Positions 58,001-64,000 of a stretch of DNA of 64,000 nucleotides are shown piece by piece. Under the pieces are notes generated by a model, which was not told the DNA's origin, made no database searches, and saw nothing but the letters and a program-made list of their open reading frames with translations. How positions within the stretch are numbered: position 1 is the stretch's first letter; each line of letters begins with the position of its first letter. The translations under genes were made by a program, and so were the position numbers. The DNA is taken from NCBI RefSeq assembly GCF_000524195.1, contig NW_020170412.1:48352-112351 (forward strand), written 5' to 3'. The stretch comes from Echinococcus granulosus. Lineage: Eukaryota > Platyhelminthes > Cestoda > Cyclophyllidea > Taeniidae.

Positions 58001-61000
58001 AAGTGATTAGGCAGTAGTTACATCCGGAAAAGGAGGCAATGGATAGGCGATCACTTAACTTCAATTAAATTAGTGCATCTGTTAATTAAACTGATGTGGC
58101 AGATGTCAAAAGATTATGACATATGCTATAATAATAATTGAACATCTTTCAAGCATTTCTCAAGTCACCCTGTATTAGGACGGTAAATGAGAACTTTGCC
58201 TAGCCTAGGCCTGGTGATTAGGCATACAAGGAGTCAAAGATGCGGTTAAGTGCTATAAAAGATAAGAGGGAGGGGTATTTATCGACAACACCCCAACCAT
58301 ATTGTTGTCTCTACACGACAGTGACTTGTGCCGGTACGGCTGGTGTGAATGCGTGCGGAGCTCTACCATAAACTAGAAAAAGCACCTTCCAAAAGAGGAT
58401 CCATACAAATGCTTAGAACGACGTATCAATCTGTGATTTTTTCACCTTAAGTAGTACTGACAACTTCCTTTTCATGCAAGGTCTCTAGCCCGCTTCCTGT
58501 CTTTACTGTCCTTCAAACAAAGACTGCATGAGAGTGCAATACTACTATAAGTAATGCAATTTTCTTGAATTTCTATAAAGGGTTTTGAGTAACACACAGC
58601 AAATAACTTCAAGCTGATGTTAGTGATACTCCCCAACTATCCGCAAATGGTGCTCCATTTGGAAAACACAAGACACCTACTAGTTGACTTCATCTAACGG
58701 TGATTGGCCTATGCAAAGTGGATTGACTAGGATACAGCAGCATTACAAAAGACGGGACCCACTCTAAGCACTTGAAGCTGCGGTAATAGATGATTTGTTA
58801 GAGAAAAAAGGGTGAATCCCCCGATCAAAAGTATGGGGTATAAAATTGCTTCTTTTTTCGCCCCTCTACTAGCAGAAGACGGGGAAGGTAGTAAATTAAT
58901 GAATACTTGACCACACACACATACATGAATGGCAGTAAAATCAAACGCTGGTGAGAAATGGCAGAAAAGCGGAGAGAGAGAGAGACCGAGGAAGTAAGTA
59001 AACAAACTGACGTTACGGTAGACTAAGACACCCTTCGCCCCACGTGGCCCAATTCAAGAGCGATGACCCTCTCTTAAGACATAGTGGTGATTGGGTGAGG
59101 ATTGTTGTAAGAGGGAACCACTTATTGCTTTCCACCTCTCAAAAGCTAGCAATTGTTACCTAACTGTAACAGACCTAGAGCTGTTTGGATTGTGTCTACC
59201 TATACGAAGCTCTTCAACCTATCGATCCTTCTACACCTTCTTAGGGGAGAGTCCAGGCGATACCCAGAAATCGCAAGCTCAGCATAGACTTCTATGTTTG
59301 CTTTGTAAATGCTACCTACTACTTCAGTCAGAAAACTGAGAAAAAATTTAATTTAAAAATGATAATAAACAAGCTGTCACAGGCGAAAGTTTATAAGACA
59401 TCACCTTTACAGGCTAAGCCATTAATCGCGATAGACAGTTGGCAGGAATATTGACTGTGCAGGTCGAATGATGGAGCTAGGGAGGAAAAGATGGCTTGTC
59501 GAAATCACTCGGTCAAGTATGTGCATGGACCAAATAGTCACATCGTCATCGTCATTGTGTTCCTACTTTTTCCTCTTACTGCACCAACAGCAGCAGCAAC
59601 AACAACCCCCAAGCGAAAGAACATGCCGACGCATTTACATGAATGTGAGGAAAGATGCTGTCCCTCCCTCGCCTTAGTCCATTTTTAGGTGAATCTAATT
59701 TGTTTGAGTGTCTGCTTTGGAACTCCACCAAAATTCTTTATCCCAAATCAGAGGGGTGACAAATGAATTACCAAATTCGCTGTATACCAATAATAATCAC
59801 AATTTCTTCGTTGTAATTACGGTGAACTCCATCCTGTCCACGTCTGGCTTGACATCAGAGATATATCAGGCTAAATTGTCGCGAATCACCACAGAATAAG
59901 ACGTACATCGAAATCTATCTGCACCTCTCATTTCGATGTAAACCTGCCCTACTTTTAAGCGCCAAAACTTCCTTTAAAATGCGGAAAAATTTTCGTTGGC
60001 CTCTGTACTGAACCACTCATGACGAGGCAATTATTATTACTGAATGAATAATAATGTGTCCATCATGTTTTCTATTCCATTTACAAAAAAAAAAAAAAAC
60101 ATTGATGTCAGAAGTCGAGCACGTACACGTTCTACTTTCTGAAGGCTTTTTGGCGCAGTGGTCTGTTTTCTTAGTCAGTTTCACAAATTCTTTTAATAAA
60201 ATATCCCCTGACAATGACTACACACATTTCTGTTTGATCTAAAACAAATGTAAATACTAAAAAATACGTTGGTCGGATCACTTTGAGGATAAGGGCATGA
60301 ATTTTGATAAATCAGTTAAAATGCGCATTATGTAGAACTACTACTGATAAGAGATCAGCGTAAAACACGGGTGACTTGAAAGGTGACTGTGGAGGTGGAG
60401 TTCCACTAATAACTAGATTAAAATCAAGATGCCTAAGCTCTTCCACATTATTACAACAGAGTCAAAAATGGCAGGCGAATCTGACCACTTGAAGTGCCAT
60501 TAACAACCAAAACAACATCAACAATAACAATGCATCGTGGGTGGTTTGTCGGAGATAATTTGCCTTAGAGATAATTACTGCAGTCGTCTCCACTCCTCAC
60601 CTCTCTTCCTACTCTCAAGCACCCAGGACAAACAGACATTTTAGTGCCAGTGATGATGATGCTCGAACACAGGAGGGTAAGGTGGAAGATAGTCGGACGT
60701 CTAAAGAAATTGAGGCATTGTGAAGAAACCAGCTGTCTGTGACAGGTAGGATGGAGGAACTACCGGCGAGACTTACTAATCACTCCTTTTAATGGTTCTC
60801 AACTAATCAACTTAGGTCTGATAAGTAAACGAGTGGGTAAACATTCAAAGTAACCCGTTGATTCATGAGACATGGACATATCTGGAGTCACAATTTGGTA
60901 TGCAATTAGATTCCATGAGCAATGTACAAGTAAAGTGGGGCTTAGTTTAACTTTAACAGAAAGCATCCAACACAATGTACTTAAACCAAAAAGCTGCATC

Positions 61001-62425
61001 TAAATTTGCCTTAATGACAAGTCATTGCGAAACCTATGCGCAAATACCCATGATCTGGATTGAGCATTTACAGTTTTTACGAAAGCACTGAATGCGGATT
61101 CTCACAGCAGCTTGGAAGTGAAAGAACAAAGAACCTAGATTTAATACCTTTAATCACACACGCAAACACCCACTTTCCTAAGATGTTAAGCAATGATCAA
61201 TAGTGAGAAAAAACACGTCATGTTGCATGATGAGTTGCCATTTGACACTCCTTATCATCACTTTCAACCCATGCATCCATGCCTGTGTATACGGCCTTCC
61301 ATTTCGGTGATATAAATTTAACGGACTCGTGTCTGTAAAGAAAAAAATGCGGCAAAAATACAAGGATTAAACCCTCCCTCCTCCAACATTGAAGATAGTA
61401 GAATGCACAACTCACTGTACCACACCACAAACCGAAAACGCATGGACCAGGACATATCCATTGACAGTACATATGTCCATCAACGCTACAAACGCGCGCG
61501 CAAACATGTACATAGCATTCGAGGTACGGAGCAACAACAAAGAGAGCTGTAATTAAGGCCTCCTTAGAGACGATGTTGGAAGAAGAGGGGGAGGAAAAGA
61601 AAATGGACCAGTGCAGTTGTGCTCTCCCCTGTATCAATCTCGACTACCACCGAGCTAAGAGGGGGAGGAGGGTTGGGGAATGAAAAGGGGGAGGAGAAGG
61701 AGGAGGGAAGAAATGAGACTATTTTAAAAAGTATACCAAAAGAAATAAACAGTCTCAAAAAAATAGTAAAAAATTGGAACTTTGGACTGCTTAAAATTTC
61801 GGGAGAACCGTCCCAAATATGAAAGGAGAATGAACTAAACCGATTAGTTTTATGGTCGTTAAATGAATACAGAAACACGGTTAAGAAGTGGATCTGAAAG
61901 GGTATTTCATATATATCCCCACGAGTCGGACCCCACACTGTAGACATTGTAACCCACATTCAGGACGTTCATAAACGCCTTTTAGGAAATAACGACGGCG
62001 CAGCACGGAAAATTTGACTCCAGGAGGGTAATTCGAAAGTGCTGGGACAAACCTTGGTGAGTAAGGTGTTTTAGCAGCATCTAGAGACTTTGTTCTCTTG
62101 GTCCCGACTTCCCCACAGCAGGAACCGACATTGGTTTTACCGTGGGAATCACTTCGGGAGGATGGAACACCGGTGACGAGAGCGTTGGTGGTGGGAGTCG
62201 CAGTAGAAGCCGATTGACCGCTCCAGGAGGCCACTGCGGCTGCCATCACCGCGGCATAGAGCGAAGACGACGATGAAGATGGTGTTGTTGTCGCTGTGGA
62301 CGTGGAAGAGGGATCGGGCTTCAAGGAGGTGGCTTGCCCGCTTCGCCAGAAATCGCCGCCACCGACACCTCTGCCCATTGGATGTGAGGCTGTATGTGTG
62401 GGTGGAGGGAAGGTACCCAATTCAC
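49093..62425 (-). CDS. TCF/LEF (Pangolin) HMG-box transcription factor, 5' incomplete
   Basis: This is the DNA-binding effector of canonical Wnt/beta-catenin signalling. Five exons (62425-62053, 55867-55592, 52587-51283, 50224-49787, 49714-49093) join in phase for about 1005 codons and end in TAG. The HMG box ([45 protein letters not shown]) spans visible residues of about 251-319 and is followed by the basic tail [11 protein letters not shown]-clamp, the second DNA-contact module, spans the exon 3/4 junction: [19 protein letters not shown] then RRKKKCIRF, with all four cysteines. HMG box and C-clamp are separated by about 290 low-complexity residues rich in Ser, Pro, Gln and His. Upstream exons are Ser/Thr/Ala-rich, with poly-Ala in exon 55867-55592. 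The first visible exon starts mid-codon, so the beta-catenin-binding N-terminus must lie upstream. Introns are long (up to 6.2 kb). The two upstream exons are joined by phase only, so they are less certain. Confidence 0.92.
52588..55591 (-). other. TCF intron (3.0 kb)
   Basis: This stretch separates the HMG-box exon from the poly-Ala exon. I saw only a (CA)n run at about 53992-54006 and no other gene. Confidence 0.6.
55868..62052 (-). other. TCF intron (6.2 kb)
   Basis: This stretch lies between the first two visible TCF exons. It holds a GA run at about 58972-58984, a CAG/CAA run near 59587-59600, and a poly(A) run at about 60085-60099. Minus-strand frames at 61218-61637 and 61564-61959 are open but lack domain character; an additional or alternative TCF exon cannot be excluded. 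Confidence 0.55.
60085..60099 (+). repeat. Poly(A) run
   Basis: About 15 consecutive A bases. No retroposon with a matching body was recognised upstream. Confidence 0.8.
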
Positions 62426-63620
62426 CTTTGAGAAAAGCAATTAACCAGCATTTAAAAGAGACACTTGGTAGCTATAGCACAATTCGATTTTGGACTCATA
62501 GCTCTACCAGATTCACTCAATCACATTTCCTGCTAGTCTTACGTTTTAAACCCCGGTCTCTCCGTAGAAAGACATGGTACTGTTGTATTGGAGTTTCTAC
62601 ACTTCGCTCGTCATCCCTGATTTGACATTGAAGGTAATATCAGTGATACACCAGACCGTTTCAAAGCATCAGACTAATACGAAATTACGGCCAGAGATCA
62701 GACATGCATTACTACAAATCTTTGTCTGCGATTAGGAGCCAACTTATTGCGTAACTGTACATTCCTGCAAGCAATGAATGTGCAAAAAGTAAGTTTTTCT
62801 ACAACCAATGGTTCAGAAATTGATGAGACACAGCACACTGGATACCATTGTATTTGCATTTGTAATTGTTAAAACATGAGTGGTACAAATAATTGAATCG
62901 TTCAAGAAAATGTGAAACAATTGCACTATGCACTACAGCTTAGTTCTGCCGTATCGGCACCCTTGCATTTCATTCGCATGGCTCCAGTTTGTGTTGGAGG
63001 TACTTCTAATAGAATGTTAATTAGGTCATAGTTAGGATGACAGGATCCTCACCTGCCCACGGCTTAGCAGTACTTTACTAAATAAGCATTTCTATCTATG
63101 CAAACAATTGATAAGTAGATAGCAAATACTGTCATCCGTTGACAGGTTAGAAACCTTCGAACGCAAACGCCACGATCACCGCGGTGCTCTCATCCATAAC
63201 CGTCGGTATAAGACTTATACAGGCAACCACAATGCTCCAGAAAACACGATTAAGTGGCACTAGCCATTTTATTACGGATTCCCATTCACCAAGTTTGTTT
63301 TGGAAGTATCCTAGATAAGGCTCTTTTTCAAGCCCTAAGACTGGCGACTAATTCCCCATAAAAATCCACCTTTTTAGTGCATATAAGTCTTTACGGACGG
63401 TTCAGCGCCCTACTACTAGGCATACAAATCTATCCGGACACTAATTAAAGCGGGAAAAGTGATGCGTAGCGATAAAATTAATGCTGCTTTCTGTTTGTTT
63501 TTGTTGCATAACCAAGTTGATCATGGAAGAAGCACAACACTCCTGTGGCAGGGCCTCTAAATATTGTTTGTAATGTTGGATTTGGGGGTTAGGGAAATTC
63601 TCCATAAGATATACCATAAG
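62426..63620. other. Upstream part of TCF gene, no exon recognised
   Basis: The beta-catenin-binding exon of TCF (family hallmark: an acidic DEL-like motif) should lie on the minus strand here or beyond the window. I could not find it. No other feature was seen. Confidence 0.4.
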
Positions 63621-63625
63621 TAAAT

Positions 63626-63823
63626 CGGGTATGCGGATAGTTATTTGTTTAACCCTTTGTTTCGTTGACGCGGACTCTTTAAGGCTCCACCTTTGCATAC
63701 TTGCTGAGCAGCATGGGCTCTGGGCCATGACAGTAGCCCCTAGCCCTTCTGCATGTCGACAATACGTATTCTGCCTAGTAGTAGGTCCTTTGTTGTCTTC
63801 AGGAAAGTCTTGGAGCGCTACTA
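63626..63823 (+). mobile_element. Degenerate solo LTR of the TRIM family
   Basis: About 198 bp align end to end with the 197-bp LTR of the TRIM element. Shared landmarks in order include GGATAGTTATTTG near the start, GGCTCCACCTTTGCATACTTG, CATGGGCT...GGGCCATG, and TTGTCTTCAGGAAAGTCTTGG before GCGCTAC. Mismatches are far more frequent than between the other copies, so this is an older insertion. The boundaries are approximate, no target duplication was found, and the LTR end is not followed by a primer-binding site. Confidence 0.7.
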
Positions 63824-64000
63824 ATTGCCACTCACGATTTGGCGGTAAACTATTGCACACATTTGCGGACATTGTTAAAAATAAAGTAATAAGTTTTCGG
63901 AAATTCTCAAACCGCACCCCAATAAATAACACTGTTTATTAAATCAAGAATCAAACAAATTTTAGTATTTGTGATTCTAGTGCACACACGAAAACACCAT

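Noticed and set aside
61218..61959. Two overlapping minus-strand frames within the large TCF intron
   Set aside because: There is no domain content, and the flanking exons already join in phase without them.
63441..63932. 163-codon minus-strand open frame
   Set aside because: It runs antisense through the degenerate LTR, so it is better explained as chance reading of a repeat.

Overview
The window is nuclear DNA from a multicellular animal, most likely a parasitic flatworm and probably a tapeworm. Three things point there. Seven conserved animal genes are split by GT-AG introns, and several of those introns are only 31-40 bases long, as is common in flatworms. Coding density is low, with AT-rich spacers between genes. 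There is also a miniature LTR retroelement of the kind (TRIM) known from tapeworms. The genus is inference. Two runs of exactly 100 N are assembly gaps.

Layout. 1-11.1 kb holds no gene I can support. 11.1-13.75 kb (+) carries a RING finger/RRM protein with an uncertain 3' half. 13.8-26.5 kb is gene-poor and holds a complete 968-bp TRIM element (20311-21278). 26.6-27.6 kb (-) is ATPAF2, the assembly factor for mitochondrial ATP synthase, with its 5' exon(s) not found. A solo LTR of the TRIM family with a perfect 4-bp target duplication lies at 29112-29308. 30.2-38.6 kb (+) is a complete 11-exon UCKL1 (uridine kinase fused to a uracil phosphoribosyltransferase domain, 570 aa). 38.6-43.3 kb is intergenic with remnants of a retrotransposon gag. 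43.4-43.9 kb (+) is TMEM256 (DUF423), convergent with mitochondrial ribosome recycling factor MRRF at 44.2-45.5 kb (-). MRRF is divergent from syntaxin-16 at 46.1-47.5 kb (+), whose first exon is missing or hidden by a gap. 49.1-62.4 kb (-) is a TCF/LEF (Pangolin) Wnt effector whose N-terminal beta-catenin-binding exon lies outside the window or was not recognised. A decayed LTR of the TRIM family sits near 63.7 kb.

The genes do not form one pathway. ATPAF2, MRRF and probably TMEM256 act in mitochondria, UCKL1 in pyrimidine salvage, STX16 in endosome-to-Golgi membrane fusion, and TCF in Wnt-dependent transcription. Gene models were joined by hand from splice signals, codon phase and alignment to remembered family features. 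For the five conserved genes other than ATPAF2 and RING-RRM the splice phases close throughout the exons shown; ATPAF2 also closes for its visible exons. The RING-RRM model is uncertain after 12874.
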